A DNA stretch of 64,000 nucleotides from Streptomyces sp. ITFR-16 (GTDB lineage Bacteria > Actinomycetota > Actinomycetes > Streptomycetales > Streptomycetaceae), in assembly GCF_031844705.1 (NCBI RefSeq), contig NZ_CP134610.1, forward strand, positions 1 through 64,000, written 5' to 3'. A model generated the notes under the pieces. The model did no database searches. It was not told where the DNA came from and was given only the letters and a program-made list of their open reading frames with translations. A program made the position numbers and the translations under genes. Each line of letters starts with the position of its first letter. The stretch's first letter is position 1. Below, in pieces: positions 17,911 to 26,407 of this stretch.

Positions 17911-18564
17911 GGGGCTGGAGGGTGGTCCTGCAGAGGGTGCCAGTGGGCGCGGCGGGTGCCGGTCCGGTCGGGCCCGTTCCGGACGCGTGTGAGTTCGCGC
18001 CACAGAAGCCGGGGCCCGCCCTGGTGAACAGTGCGTGGGCCGAGGATGTCAGTCGCCGTGGCACAGACCCAGAAGCCGTCGCCGTGCAGTAGCCACACCG
18101 TGCGGGTATCCGTCTTCTACAGATGACGGTACTGAACGTCGGGGACGGCGAGAGGCGAGGGCGGTTATCGCACTGACGCCCCGAGCGGCGGTGGGGCAGG
18201 CAGCGGATACCGGCATTTCGTGGCTTTCCGCGCCCCTCGCTCTGCCGCAGCCCAGAAGGCATGGGCCACAACGTCGTAGTCGGCACCGTGCCAGGTTCAT
18301 GCGGCTGGCCGCACCGGTCTCCGGCATCTTGCCGGCGGTCAGGATCAGTCCGGTTCCGGCAATCGATGTCACTCCTCCGGGTCTCCAGCGACGAGGATGG
18401 CCGGCATCTGGCCTCCCAGCAGGTCACTGCGCTCCCTGTCCGAAGCTTCACGCAGACACCCATGTCCTGAAACCGCCGGTAGGCTGCCGCCGCTGACTAC
18501 CGGGCCGGCGCCCCTGCCGTCCCTACGCTCATGGCTCGCTTCCACCAGAGAACAGGAGTACGCC
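17911..18564. other. Intergenic stretch with a possible decayed gene tail on the minus strand
   Basis: No intact gene. On the minus strand, about 18098 down to 17950, a frame reads WVCATATDILGPRTVHQGGP followed by LLWRELTRVR. This resembles the end of protein-L-isoaspartate-type methyltransferases found in Streptomyces peptide clusters (pattern V..GGPR.LW.E). It has no start and continues into nonsense, so at best it is a remnant. The right part, to 18564, should hold the promoter of the next gene. Confidence 0.3.
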
Positions 18565-18813
18565 ATGGAGAATCCCACCCGTAAGGCTGCAGCGGCCGGA
18601 GCGGCCACCCTGCTGGCCGTCGGCCTCGTCGTCACAGGCGCCAATGTGGCGGCCGCGTCGGACAGCGCCACCACGCGCATCACGTCGTCGGCCCAGCTCA
18701 AGGCCGGCATTCTGCTCGCCGCGGCCCACGACCGGGAATCCGGTGCGGAGCCGCTGAGCCAGAGCGTCGGTGGCCGAGTGGCTGGGATCGATACCCAGTC
18801 CAGCACCTGCTGA
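18565..18813 (+). CDS. Small exported peptide ending in Cys
   Basis: 82 residues from ATG at 18565 (CAGGAG upstream). A basic start (MENPTRK) is followed by an Ala/Leu/Val-rich export signal to about residue 32 (ANVAAAS). The mature part of about 50 residues is polar and contains a segment SAQLKAGILLAAAHDRESGAEP, ending in GIDTQSSTC with a single terminal Cys. It is followed after 16 bases by a Cys-rich protein, so the two are probably one operon. It could be a secreted structural or signalling peptide, or the precursor of a modified peptide; there is no direct proof for either. Confidence 0.65.
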   Translation: MENPTRKAAAAGAATLLAVGLVVTGANVAAASDSATTRITSSAQLKAGILLAAAHDRESGAEPLSQSVGGRVAGIDTQSSTC

Positions 18814-18829
18814 GCCGGAGGTGACCACC

Positions 18830-19294
18830 GTGGACCGGGACGAGTCTCCCAAGACCTGGTGTCCCAGCGGCGATGCACACGCACCCGAGTCCGTCGTGCT
18901 GGGCGTACGGTCGGGGCAGGACGGTCAGGTCGTGTACCTGGCCGATCCGGTACCGGCCTCCGAGGCTCTCGCCGAGGTGCCGGAGGGCATCGAGCCGCGG
19001 CGCGTCCTGCGCTTCGCCTCGTACTGCGTCAGCGACTGCGCGAACCGCAGGGGCGGCGACTGCACGCTCGTGGAACGGGTGCTGCACAAGCCCGCCGCGC
19101 AGGAAGACAGCCGGGTCCCGCGGTGTCACCTCCGGGCACGGTGCCAGTGGTGGCAGCAGACCGGGGTGGCGGCGTGTGCGCGCTGCCCCGCTGTCTCCAC
19201 CCGGCATCGCGCCGACGACACGCTGGCCGAGCTGGTCGCCGATCCGGCCACGACGCCCGAGCAGTTGGACGAGTGGATCGCGGCGGCAGGCTGA
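18830..19294 (+). CDS. Cys-rich protein, probable metal or Fe-S binding, unknown function
   Basis: 154 residues; I choose GTG at 18830, eight bases after GGAGG. The central part holds eight Cys: FASYCVSDCANRRGGDCTLVERV, and then CHLRARCQWW and CARCPAV. The pattern C-x3-C-x6-C ... C-x5-C-x10-C-x2-C resembles small proteins that carry an iron-sulfur cluster or zinc and are often found near peptide and NRPS clusters; a first Cys lies in TWCPSGDA. There is no export signal. The N-terminal half (ESVVLGVRSGQDGQVVYLADPV) looks like a small beta domain. The 16-base distance to the exported peptide suggests a joint function, for example in its modification. A perfect terminator follows. Confidence 0.6.
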   Translation: MDRDESPKTWCPSGDAHAPESVVLGVRSGQDGQVVYLADPVPASEALAEVPEGIEPRRVLRFASYCVSDCANRRGGDCTLVERVLHKPAAQEDSRVPRCHLRARCQWWQQTGVAACARCPAVSTRHRADDTLAELVADPATTPEQLDEWIAAAG

Positions 19295-19320
19295 GCACGG
19301 CCGCCGGTGATCGCGTCGGC

Positions 19321-19363
19321 ATGAGGAAGGTCCCCGGACGAACCGTCCGGGGACCTTCCTCAT
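19321..19363. terminator. Perfect bidirectional terminator, 20-bp stem
   Basis: ATGAGGAAGGTCCCCGGACG at 19321-19340 pairs without mismatch with 19344-19363 across a 3-base loop. It lies between the convergent Cys-rich gene and the PPTase gene; the last bases overlap the PPTase stop codon. Confidence 0.9.
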
Positions 19364-20187
19364 GTGCGGGGTTCCACAGCCGCCTTCACGGGCGGCCCGG
19401 CGAGGGCTCCGCGGATGTCGCGCCCCGACAGGCGCTTCACCCGGGGTGAGGGCACTGTCACCTCACCATGGACGGCCACGGCTGCTGCGTACCCCCGGTC
19501 GACTGCGATGTCGAGCAGAGTCCAGCCGACGGGAGGCAAGAGGCCGTCGGGGCTTTTGGAACCGACGTAGTCGGTGGCCGGGTCCCGGCCGAGGCCGGTA
19601 CCCAGACCTTTGAGGTAGGCCTCCTTGCGGGTCCACAGCCGGGCCAGCGCCCGCGGCCGGCGTGGGGGTGGCAGTGCCTCGATCTCGCGCTGTTCGGCTG
19701 GGTGAAGCATGGCCGCGAGCTCTGCGGCGCCGCCCGGGTCGGGGACCAGGTCTACGTCTACGCCGATAGGGGCGGCGGCGGTCCCCACCAGGACCAGATC
19801 CCCCCGGTGGGAGAGCGAGAAGTGCAGTCCGCAGGTGGCCCCGAGGACGATGGGCCGTCCGTGCGGGCCGCCGCAGCACGGGCAGGGCTCCCGGCCGTAT
19901 CGGATGTCCTGCGGAAGCATGTCCAGGTAGGCGCCCAGCAGACGGCGGAGCGTCAGGTGGGCGGCAGTGAAGCGGATTCTGTCCTCCGCATACGCCAGTC
20001 CGGCGGCGCGCTGGCGCTCGTCGGCGTCCAGCATGGCCGTGTCGAGGCCGGTGTCCCGGGCGTCGGAGATCCTGAGCAGCCACAGGTCGACGGAACCGGG
20101 CTGTGGCAGACCGCTCGGCGGTGCCGCGGGCGTGGACAGCAGAAGGCCGCTCGCGGAACTCCTGAAACCGCTTCTGGGATCGCTCAC
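19360..20187 (-). CDS. Sfp-type 4'-phosphopantetheinyl transferase
   Basis: 275 residues from GTG at 20187, with GGAGGGG upstream. The enzyme transfers the phosphopantetheine arm of CoA to carrier-domain serines. Key motifs are present: FTAAHLTLRRLLGAYL, LHFSLSHRGDLVLVG, GVDVDLVPD with the Mg-binding Asp residues near 140, and LWTRKEAYLKGLGTGL near 190. The length fits the Sfp/Gsp group rather than the short AcpS. It is the last gene of the minus-strand cluster, 66 bases after the exporter, and is the evident activator for the seven or more carrier domains in the window. A perfect terminator closes the operon. Confidence 0.92.
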   Translation of the reverse strand: MSDPRSGFRSSASGLLLSTPAAPPSGLPQPGSVDLWLLRISDARDTGLDTAMLDADERQRAAGLAYAEDRIRFTAAHLTLRRLLGAYLDMLPQDIRYGREPCPCCGGPHGRPIVLGATCGLHFSLSHRGDLVLVGTAAAPIGVDVDLVPDPGGAAELAAMLHPAEQREIEALPPPRRPRALARLWTRKEAYLKGLGTGLGRDPATDYVGSKSPDGLLPPVGWTLLDIAVDRGYAAAVAVHGEVTVPSPRVKRLSGRDIRGALAGPPVKAAVEPRT

Positions 20188-20253
20188 GGGACCCCTCCTG
20201 TTCGGTTCCTTTTCGGTGACGGATAGGCGGATGCGGATGGCCGTCGGGTCGGA

Positions 20254-21633
20254 TCAGCGTTGCGCGGGGTCTGTCTCCCGGGGTGCCCGCCGCAAGGGCG
20301 GGGTGGGCACCCCGGAGTCCTCAAGGACGCCGGCGTCCGCGCCGGACACGAGGGCGGACGCCGGCCCGGCAGGCTTGGCGAGGTCGCCGGGGGGTTCGGT
20401 GGGCAGGTCGCGGCGGCCACGCAGCGGGCCGATCAGGAGCAGGACAGAACTGACCGCAAGGCCAGAGGTGAGCAGCCAGAGCGTGGGCCGTAGTCCGAGC
20501 ACACCGCCGAGTACACCGCCGAGGAGCGAACCGACCGGTATGGCACCGAAGTTGGCGACGGAGACACTGGCGGTGATCCGGCCGAGAAGCTGCGGCGGAC
20601 AGTACGTCTGCCGGAAGGCACCCTGGATGACGTTGGCGGAAACCACGCCCAGGGCGAGAACGGCACCGCCCAGGGGGAGCAGGACGACCCGCCAGCCCGG
20701 TTCGGCAAGTGGGATGAGCAGGCCGAAGGGAGCGGTGGCGAACTTGCACAGGAGCATGCCGCGGGCTGTGCCGAAGCGGCGGGCGATCGGAGTGGCTACG
20801 ACGGCACCGAGCAGCCCGCCGACGCTGCTGCCCGCGAGGAGCCAGCCCACGGTGGCCTCGCCGACGTGGAGCTCGCGAACGAGGAATACGGTCAGGATGG
20901 CCTGGTATCCGGTGAGCAGCAGGTTGGTGACGGTGCCGTAGGTGGTGAGAACGCGCAGGTAGGGGTCTCGCAGGGTGTGCCGCAGGCCCTCCGCTACGTC
21001 CTTGCGCAGGGTGGTGGGGCGCTCAGGCTTCTTCGGTGGCGGTTCGGTGGCGCGGATGCCGAGGAGGCAGAACGTGGAGGCAAGGAAGGTCGCGGCGTCG
21101 GCGAGCAGTCCGGTGACCGCGCCGAACACCCCCGCCAGGACGCCGCCGCCGCCGAGCCCGGCCAGCTGCGCCGCCGACTCGCTGCCCTGCAGCTTGGCGT
21201 TGGCCTCGGTGAGGTGCTCACGATTGACGACGAACGGCAGGTAGACCCGGTAGGCGATGGAGAAGAAGACGTTTGCGAGGCCGGTGAACAGCGAGACAAC
21301 GAGCAGCTGGCCCATGGTCAGCACGTCGAGCCAGGCAGCGGCGGGCACGCTGAGCAGGAGGACGAGCGAGAGAAGATTGCAGGTCACCATGAGGGGACGC
21401 CGGGGCAGCCGGTCGACCCATGCCCCGGCCGGCAGGCCGATCAGGAGCCAGGGCAGCCACGCGGCGGCGGCCAGGGCGCTGACCCAGAAGGTACTCGCGT
21501 CCAGGGTGACCACGGCCACCAGCGGCATGGCGACGCCAGTGATGTTGCTGCCGAAGCGGCTGGCGGTCTCTCCCGCCCAGAGCAGCCGGAAGTCGTGCTG
21601 CCGCAACAGTCCGGACCTGGGCCTTGTGCTCAT
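20254..21633 (-). CDS. MFS exporter (EntS/DHA3-like)
   Basis: 459 residues with 12 predicted membrane helices. The start LLRQHDFRLLWAGETASRFG followed by MPLVAVVTLDASTFW is typical of the MFS_3 / DHA3 subfamily, to which siderophore and macrolide exporters belong. The loop PAGAWVDRLPRRPLMV between helices 2 and 3 corresponds to the MFS signature. The ATG overlaps the stop of the argininosuccinate-lyase-like gene by four bases, so it is translated with the biosynthetic genes. It probably exports the peptide product and provides self-protection; no other exporter was seen in the cluster. Confidence 0.9.
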   Translation of the reverse strand: MSTRPRSGLLRQHDFRLLWAGETASRFGSNITGVAMPLVAVVTLDASTFWVSALAAAAWLPWLLIGLPAGAWVDRLPRRPLMVTCNLLSLVLLLSVPAAAWLDVLTMGQLLVVSLFTGLANVFFSIAYRVYLPFVVNREHLTEANAKLQGSESAAQLAGLGGGGVLAGVFGAVTGLLADAATFLASTFCLLGIRATEPPPKKPERPTTLRKDVAEGLRHTLRDPYLRVLTTYGTVTNLLLTGYQAILTVFLVRELHVGEATVGWLLAGSSVGGLLGAVVATPIARRFGTARGMLLCKFATAPFGLLIPLAEPGWRVVLLPLGGAVLALGVVSANVIQGAFRQTYCPPQLLGRITASVSVANFGAIPVGSLLGGVLGGVLGLRPTLWLLTSGLAVSSVLLLIGPLRGRRDLPTEPPGDLAKPAGPASALVSGADAGVLEDSGVPTPPLRRAPRETDPAQR

Positions 21634-23162
21634 CGCTCCGCCACCACCTTGGCGACGGAGCTGTCGAGCCGCCTGGCGGCATCGGCCCAGCGGGCCCGTC
21701 GGGCGCCCGACTCGGCGGTGAGACGGCGCAGCTCTGCGTGCGCGCGGGCCAAGGCGGCGGTCTGCGCCGGGCCGCCGGGCCCACCGCCGTGGGTGCAGGC
21801 ACTGGCGACGGTCTCGGGGTCGAGCCAGTCGGCCGGATAGCCTGCGGCGGCGGGGGCGACCGCCGGGTGGGCGCGGGCCGCGTCGGACAGGGGTGCTCCG
21901 CCGTCGAGGGCGGCGAGGACAGTCTCGCCGACCAGGTGGTGGGCGGTGCGGAAGGGGATACCGTCGACGACGAGGCGTTCAGCGAGGTAGGTGGCCGAGG
22001 TGAGCCCCTCCCGCGCGCGTTCACGCATCTGTTCCCGGTTGGGTTCCGCTCCGGCTACGACGAGCCGGAGCAGGGTGACGGCCTGGGTGGTGTCGGCCAG
22101 GGCGGGCCAGAGGTGGCGTACAGCCTCGGTGCCGACGGCGATGGCGTTGGTGTAGCCGGCGGTGGCCATGGACGCGGCGGCGCCGGTGAATCCGGCGAGG
22201 GCGGCTGTCGAGCGGCCCTGTATGTGTTCGAGGAGGAAGGGGTTGCGCTTCTGCGGCATCATCGAGCTGGACCCGACGAGGTCGTCGGCCATTCTCAGCA
22301 GCCCGAATTCCTCGGTGGTCCACCAGGTGAGGTCGCGGGCGACTCGGGCGAGGAGTACGCCGAGTACGGCGGCGGACGAGAGCATCCGCAGGACGAAGTC
22401 ACGAGAGGCGACGGCGTCGACGGAGTTGGGCGCGGCGGTGGTGAAACCGAGGAGTTCGGCAGTGCGGGAGGGGTCGACGGGCACGGAGGTTCCGCCGACC
22501 GCCCCGGCGCCGAGCGGATTGACGTCGATCTCCCGGCCGGCGTCAAGGAGTCCCTCCAGCGAGCGCAGCACCGCACCGGCGGTGCCGGTGAGGTAGTGGC
22601 CGTAACTGATGGGGACTGCGGGCTGGCCGTGGGTGTACGCGGGCATGGTTACGTCCTGGTACGCCTCGCCCTTCTCCAGCAGGACGCGGATCAGCACGGT
22701 GACTTCGTCGAGGAGTTCGCTGTAGGGGCCACGCGCCTTCAGACGTACGGTGGTGGCATTGAGGTCGTTGCGGGAGCGCCCGGTGTGCAGGACTCCACCG
22801 GTTTGCTGGCCGAGTCTGTCGACGAGCCAGCCCTCGTACGCCAAGTACAGGCCACGGGGCATGGGGCGGTCGCGAACGGGGGCGAAGTCGTCGGCACGCA
22901 GGGCTTCGACGGTGTCGAGGAGGGCCCCCGCGCGAGTGGTGTCGACGATGCCGCGTTCGGTGAGCATCACCAGGTGGGCTCGGTCGACCTCGCTGATCAG
23001 TCGTAGTTCGCCGCCGACAGGGTCGTCCCCGTCAGATTGATATTGCCCGTAGACGATGCGGTGGGCGCGCGGGTCGAGCCCGGTGCGCAGCCGCCCGGTG
23101 TCCACACCGGCCTCCCCAGTGCCGGTAGCGGGCGGGCCAGATACGTGGCTGCTGTCAGTCAT
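21630..23162 (-). CDS. Argininosuccinate-lyase-family enzyme (2,3-diaminobutyrate pathway)
   Basis: 510 residues of the fumarase/ASL superfamily. The signature loop is SSSMMPQKRNPFLLEHIQG near residue 298, with the usual M-P-x-K-x-N; TGRSRNDLNATT near 125 matches the ASL substrate region. It is longer at the C-terminus than the arginine enzyme. It lies in an operon with a threonine-kinase-like and a cysteine-synthase-like enzyme. The same trio is known from friulimicin-type lipopeptide clusters, where it is assigned to 2,3-diaminobutyrate: the PLP enzyme adds an amino donor (aspartate is the likely one) to activated threonine, and the lyase removes fumarate. Alternatively it works with the preceding ATP-grasp ligase to turn a carboxylate-aspartate adduct into an amide. 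The ATG overlaps the ATP-grasp stop. A role in arginine synthesis is unlikely here. Confidence 0.8.
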   Translation of the reverse strand: MTDSSHVSGPPATGTGEAGVDTGRLRTGLDPRAHRIVYGQYQSDGDDPVGGELRLISEVDRAHLVMLTERGIVDTTRAGALLDTVEALRADDFAPVRDRPMPRGLYLAYEGWLVDRLGQQTGGVLHTGRSRNDLNATTVRLKARGPYSELLDEVTVLIRVLLEKGEAYQDVTMPAYTHGQPAVPISYGHYLTGTAGAVLRSLEGLLDAGREIDVNPLGAGAVGGTSVPVDPSRTAELLGFTTAAPNSVDAVASRDFVLRMLSSAAVLGVLLARVARDLTWWTTEEFGLLRMADDLVGSSSMMPQKRNPFLLEHIQGRSTAALAGFTGAAASMATAGYTNAIAVGTEAVRHLWPALADTTQAVTLLRLVVAGAEPNREQMRERAREGLTSATYLAERLVVDGIPFRTAHHLVGETVLAALDGGAPLSDAARAHPAVAPAAAGYPADWLDPETVASACTHGGGPGGPAQTAALARAHAELRRLTAESGARRARWADAARRLDSSVAKVVAER

Positions 23163-24433
23163 ACCGGCAGAACATCCTTGGTGACGAGGCTCTCAGGAAT
23201 TTTTAGTGCGCCGGCGAGGGCGGCGAGGGCGGCCTCGGCGGCCTCGGCGGTACGGTCGGGGGTCCCCCCGGCGGCGATGACGTGGCCCACCCGGCCGCGG
23301 AAGTCCTCGGCTGGTCCGACCCGAGTGCCGACCGGGCGGTACAGAGCGGTGTCGACGACACCGGGCACGGCTCTGGCGGCCGACTCGGCAGCGGTGACGT
23401 CCGCGAGGACGCTCTCGGTGCGGGTGGTGAGGAAGCGGATGGAGGCCGCTCCGGTGGAGGTGTCAGCCCCGGGGCGGATGAGGTCGGTGATGTCTTCGCC
23501 GAGTGCGGCCCGCACCTGAGCGCCGACCAGGTCGATGCCGTGGGCGCGGCGTACGAGCTCCGGGATCATGCCGCCGGCCAGCCGGGGGTTGACCTCGATG
23601 ACGCGGGCCACGTCGCCGTCGAGCCGGAGCTCGACGTGGGCTGCCCCCCAGCCGAGGCCGAGAGCCTTGACGGCGCGAACGGCACTGTTGATGAGCGCGG
23701 CGGCCTGGTCGGGGGGCAGGAGGGCGGGGACGTCATGGCCCGTCTCAACGAAGACCGGGGGTGCGCCGACGTGCTTGGCGACGGTCACGAGGGCGTTCTC
23801 TGCGAATACCTCCACGGAGAACTCACGGCCGGTCAGGTACTGCTCGACGAGGACGACTCCGGGAGTACTGATGCCACGTTCGTTTACGGTGGTGGCGAGC
23901 AGGACACTCGTGTGCTCGGCAACCTCGTCACGGTCGCGGCAGAGCCGCACACCCAGGCTCCCCGACCCCTGGACGGGCTTGACGACGACCGGGCCACCCA
24001 GCCACTGAGCAGCGGCAAGGGCCTCCGAGACGTCACCTGCCACTGCGAAGAGAGGCACGGGAACCCCGGCAGCGGCCAGGGCGCTCCGCTGAAGGGACTT
24101 GTCTCGGCAGGAACGGACCGCGTCGGCAGAGGGACCGTGCAGGCCGAGCCGCAGCGCGAGGTCGGCTGCCGTGGCCACGTAGTACTCGGAGCTGGAGAGC
24201 ACCCCGGCGATCGGCGCGCGGTCGGCGAGGGCGGTCGCGGCGGCCCACAGGGCATTGTCGTCGGCGGTGTCGACGACAACGGTGCGCAGGCCGTCCTCGG
24301 CGGCGTAGGGGTAGCGGCCGGGATCGGCGGTGAGCAACACGGGTTCGGCGCCGAAGGCATGGGCTCGTTGGGCGAACTGGCGTCCGGTGCCGGTGGTATT
24401 GGACTCGACGAGCAGAAGCTGGGGGGTGTTCAC
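23159..24433 (-). CDS. ATP-grasp ligase
   Basis: 424 residues from GTG at 24433, which overlaps the preceding stop (GTGA). The ATP-grasp core has KDKS-like SCRDKSLQRSALAAAGVPVP, the ATP-binding PVVVKPVQGSGSLGVRL, VLVEQYLTGREFSVEVF, and the metal-binding VIEVNPRLAGGMIPEL. The N-terminus has the Rossmann-like start LLLVESNTTGTGRQFAQRA. Relatives join a carboxylate and an amine, including amino-acid ligases. In the operon it stands between the PLP enzyme and the ASL-like enzyme. It may ligate aspartate to an intermediate that the lyase then cleaves, or it may join two of the special amino acids. The substrate cannot be read from sequence. Confidence 0.85.
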   Translation of the reverse strand: MNTPQLLLVESNTTGTGRQFAQRAHAFGAEPVLLTADPGRYPYAAEDGLRTVVVDTADDNALWAAATALADRAPIAGVLSSSEYYVATAADLALRLGLHGPSADAVRSCRDKSLQRSALAAAGVPVPLFAVAGDVSEALAAAQWLGGPVVVKPVQGSGSLGVRLCRDRDEVAEHTSVLLATTVNERGISTPGVVLVEQYLTGREFSVEVFAENALVTVAKHVGAPPVFVETGHDVPALLPPDQAAALINSAVRAVKALGLGWGAAHVELRLDGDVARVIEVNPRLAGGMIPELVRRAHGIDLVGAQVRAALGEDITDLIRPGADTSTGAASIRFLTTRTESVLADVTAAESAARAVPGVVDTALYRPVGTRVGPAEDFRGRVGHVIAAGGTPDRTAEAAEAALAALAGALKIPESLVTKDVLPV

Positions 24434-25488
24434 GCCTGTACCTCCGGCGTCACCACGTCGTCGAATCCGCGGCGGGCCCAGACCAGGCGGGTCCAGGAGT
24501 TCGGGGCATCCAGCGGGTGGTCGACGGTGACGGGACCGCCGGGGCTGGGGGCGGGCTCGATGCCCTGCTCGCGGAGCCACTCGGCGTGGTAGACAGTGGA
24601 CTGGTAGCGGTATCCCTCGTCGGGAAGCACCATGACGACCTTGCTGTCGGGGTTGTGCGCGGCCCACCAGGAGGCGACCTGGAAGGAGGCGCCGCTGGTG
24701 GGTCCCATGAACAGACCGTGGTTGCGGAAGAGTTCATGGGTGGCGTGGAAGGCTTCGGAAGCGGTGACCCAGTGCACCTCGTCATAGGCGCTGTGCTTGA
24801 CGTTGCCCGGGTGGATACTGCTGCCGAGCCCGCGCAGGGTACGCGGGCCGTCGGGGGTGCCGAAGATGATCGATCCGTGAGTGTCGACGCCGACGAGGTG
24901 CAGGGCCGGGTCGGCAGGACGCAGAGCGGCGGCAAGGCCACCCGTGGAGCCGCCGGAGCCGACCGGGCCGACAAGGCAGTCCACGGAGCCAACGGTCTCG
25001 CCGATGAGGTCGGCGACCACGGAGTAGGCGCCGGGGTTGTCCGGGTTGTCGTACTGGCCGGGGACGAAGCTGTCGGGATGGAGCCGCTGGAGCTCCGCGA
25101 CACGGGCGAGGCGGGCGCCCTGGATGCCGCCGGCCTGACCGGCGTACTCGACGATCTCGACGTCGGCGCCGAGCATCTCCAGGCGGTTGCGCAGGTCGCG
25201 GTCGATGGCGGAGTCGCCGACGATGGTCAGATCGTAGCCGCGCAGTCGGCAGACCATCGCCAGACCGAGGGCGAAGGTACCGGAGGAGGTCTCGATGACG
25301 CGAGTGCCGGGCCGCAGCACGCCCGCGGCTTCGGCGCGGTCGATGATGTAGCGCGCGGGCAGCAGCTTCATCAGGCTGAACGCGGCGGCGTAGAGGTTGT
25401 CGGTCACCTGGATGATGCGGGGCAGTTCGGTGGCGTCCACCACCGAGTCGTGCAGCTTGACGGCGCCCGCGATCGTGGTCGTAGTCAT
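24430..25488 (-). CDS. Cysteine-synthase-fold PLP enzyme (2,3-diaminobutyrate pathway)
   Basis: 352 residues, ATG at 25488 directly after the kinase stop. It is fold-type II: Lys in LYAAAFSLMKLLPARYIIDR (near residue 40) should hold PLP, ETSSGTFALGLAMVC is the substrate loop, and GPVGSGGSTGGLAAAL binds the phosphate of PLP. Such enzymes carry out beta-substitution on O-activated serine or threonine. With a threonine-kinase-like gene just upstream and an ASL-like gene in the same operon, I infer conversion of O-phosphothreonine into an N-substituted 2,3-diaminobutyrate. Synthesis of 2,3-diaminopropionate from O-phosphoserine is the main alternative; an SbnB-like dehydrogenase, the usual partner in that route, is absent. 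Confidence 0.85.
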   Translation of the reverse strand: MTTTTIAGAVKLHDSVVDATELPRIIQVTDNLYAAAFSLMKLLPARYIIDRAEAAGVLRPGTRVIETSSGTFALGLAMVCRLRGYDLTIVGDSAIDRDLRNRLEMLGADVEIVEYAGQAGGIQGARLARVAELQRLHPDSFVPGQYDNPDNPGAYSVVADLIGETVGSVDCLVGPVGSGGSTGGLAAALRPADPALHLVGVDTHGSIIFGTPDGPRTLRGLGSSIHPGNVKHSAYDEVHWVTASEAFHATHELFRNHGLFMGPTSGASFQVASWWAAHNPDSKVVMVLPDEGYRYQSTVYHAEWLREQGIEPAPSPGGPVTVDHPLDAPNSWTRLVWARRGFDDVVTPEVQA

Positions 25489-25489
25489 G

Positions 25490-26407
25490 TCAGTCACCCG
25501 TCGTGAAGATCCACTGTTCGTGGATGCCGATGTTGTGCAGCAGTCGCTGGGCGTGCTCGGTGCGGGCCTCGACCTCGGGGTCGTCACGGTCGTAGAGAAG
25601 GCCTGCGATGTCGCCGCTGTGCGCGGTCTGTATGCCGAGCGCTCCGGTCTCGCGGACGATGGTCCGCAGGCCATCGAGGCGCGGGATGGGCAGATGACGC
25701 TGGTTGATGTCGGTGCTGGCGGTGGCGACGGCACCCACGAGGGCGACGTCCTTGGCCTGGATGGCCTCGCGCAGCATGACCTGGAGGTCGGCGAAGAGCT
25801 TCAGCTCGGCGGCTCCGTATTCGGCCGGCGGGAAGGCCAGGGTATCGACTCCCTTGCCTTCGTTCTCGGGTCTTGAGCCGAATCCGAGCACTCGCACAGT
25901 GGGCATGCGATAGCCGAAGTCCTCGATGACTTTGCCCTCACGCTGAGCGAAGAGAACCGAGCTCTCGTTGAACATCAGTGAGTCGGACGCGGTCTCGGCG
26001 CGCACCGCGATCCGAGCGACCTCCTCGGCGGGCAACGGATTCACCAAGGCGTCCTGGACGGCCCAGACCGCGGCCAGCACGTCGCTGGTGGAGGAGCCGA
26101 AACCGCGGCAGAGAGGGACGTCATCCGTGAGTATGAGGCGGCCGCCGACCGGACCCTCACCGACCGGTATGCACGCCTCTGCGGTGAGTTGCGCGGAGCG
26201 CATTGCCTTGGTCTTCCAGGCCGGGGAGACAGTCAGCTCCTTGCCTCGCGCGGGGATGAACGAAGCCCGGGCCGTGTAGACCGTGCAAGGCAGAGTGACC
26301 AGCCCTCGGGTCGGCCGGCCTCGGTGCGGGAAGACGCCCTGGAGAATTTCGCCGTGATGTATGGGAGCCGAGGCGACGCCGACCCGCCAACCGGAATGAT
26401 CCACCAT
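25490..26407 (-). CDS. GHMP kinase, PduX-like (probable L-threonine kinase)
   Basis: 305 residues; ATG at 26407 (MVDHSGWRVG). The start VASAPIHHGEILQGVF corresponds to the PASCGELIQG pattern of L-threonine kinase PduX. VPLCRGFGSSTSDVLAAVWA is the GHMP phosphate-binding motif 2, and LGIQTAHSGDIAGLLYD the C-terminal motif 3 with Gly-rich loop. PduX makes O-phospho-L-threonine for cobalamin, but no other cobalamin genes are near. Here it leads a sub-operon with the PLP enzyme, the ATP-grasp and the ASL-like enzyme. I infer that it activates threonine (or a related hydroxy amino acid) for beta-replacement to 2,3-diaminobutyrate. A 304-base gap with a terminator lies between NRPS and this gene, so it probably has its own promoter. 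Confidence 0.82.
   Translation of the reverse strand: MVDHSGWRVGVASAPIHHGEILQGVFPHRGRPTRGLVTLPCTVYTARASFIPARGKELTVSPAWKTKAMRSAQLTAEACIPVGEGPVGGRLILTDDVPLCRGFGSSTSDVLAAVWAVQDALVNPLPAEEVARIAVRAETASDSLMFNESSVLFAQREGKVIEDFGYRMPTVRVLGFGSRPENEGKGVDTLAFPPAEYGAAELKLFADLQVMLREAIQAKDVALVGAVATASTDINQRHLPIPRLDGLRTIVRETGALGIQTAHSGDIAGLLYDRDDPEVEARTEHAQRLLHNIGIHEQWIFTTGD

Noticed and set aside
12373..18003. 1876-residue open frame on the minus strand opposite the NRPS-like gene
   Set aside because: It is a shadow caused by high GC: Arg/Pro/His-rich, no domain, no start signal, while the plus strand has carrier, methyltransferase and A-domain motifs.
21630..23162. Arginine biosynthesis cluster (ASL plus carbamoyltransferase)
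   Set aside because: ArgG and other arg genes are absent, the carbamoyltransferase has altered acceptor motifs, and the genes are coupled to NRPS and a threonine-kinase-like enzyme.
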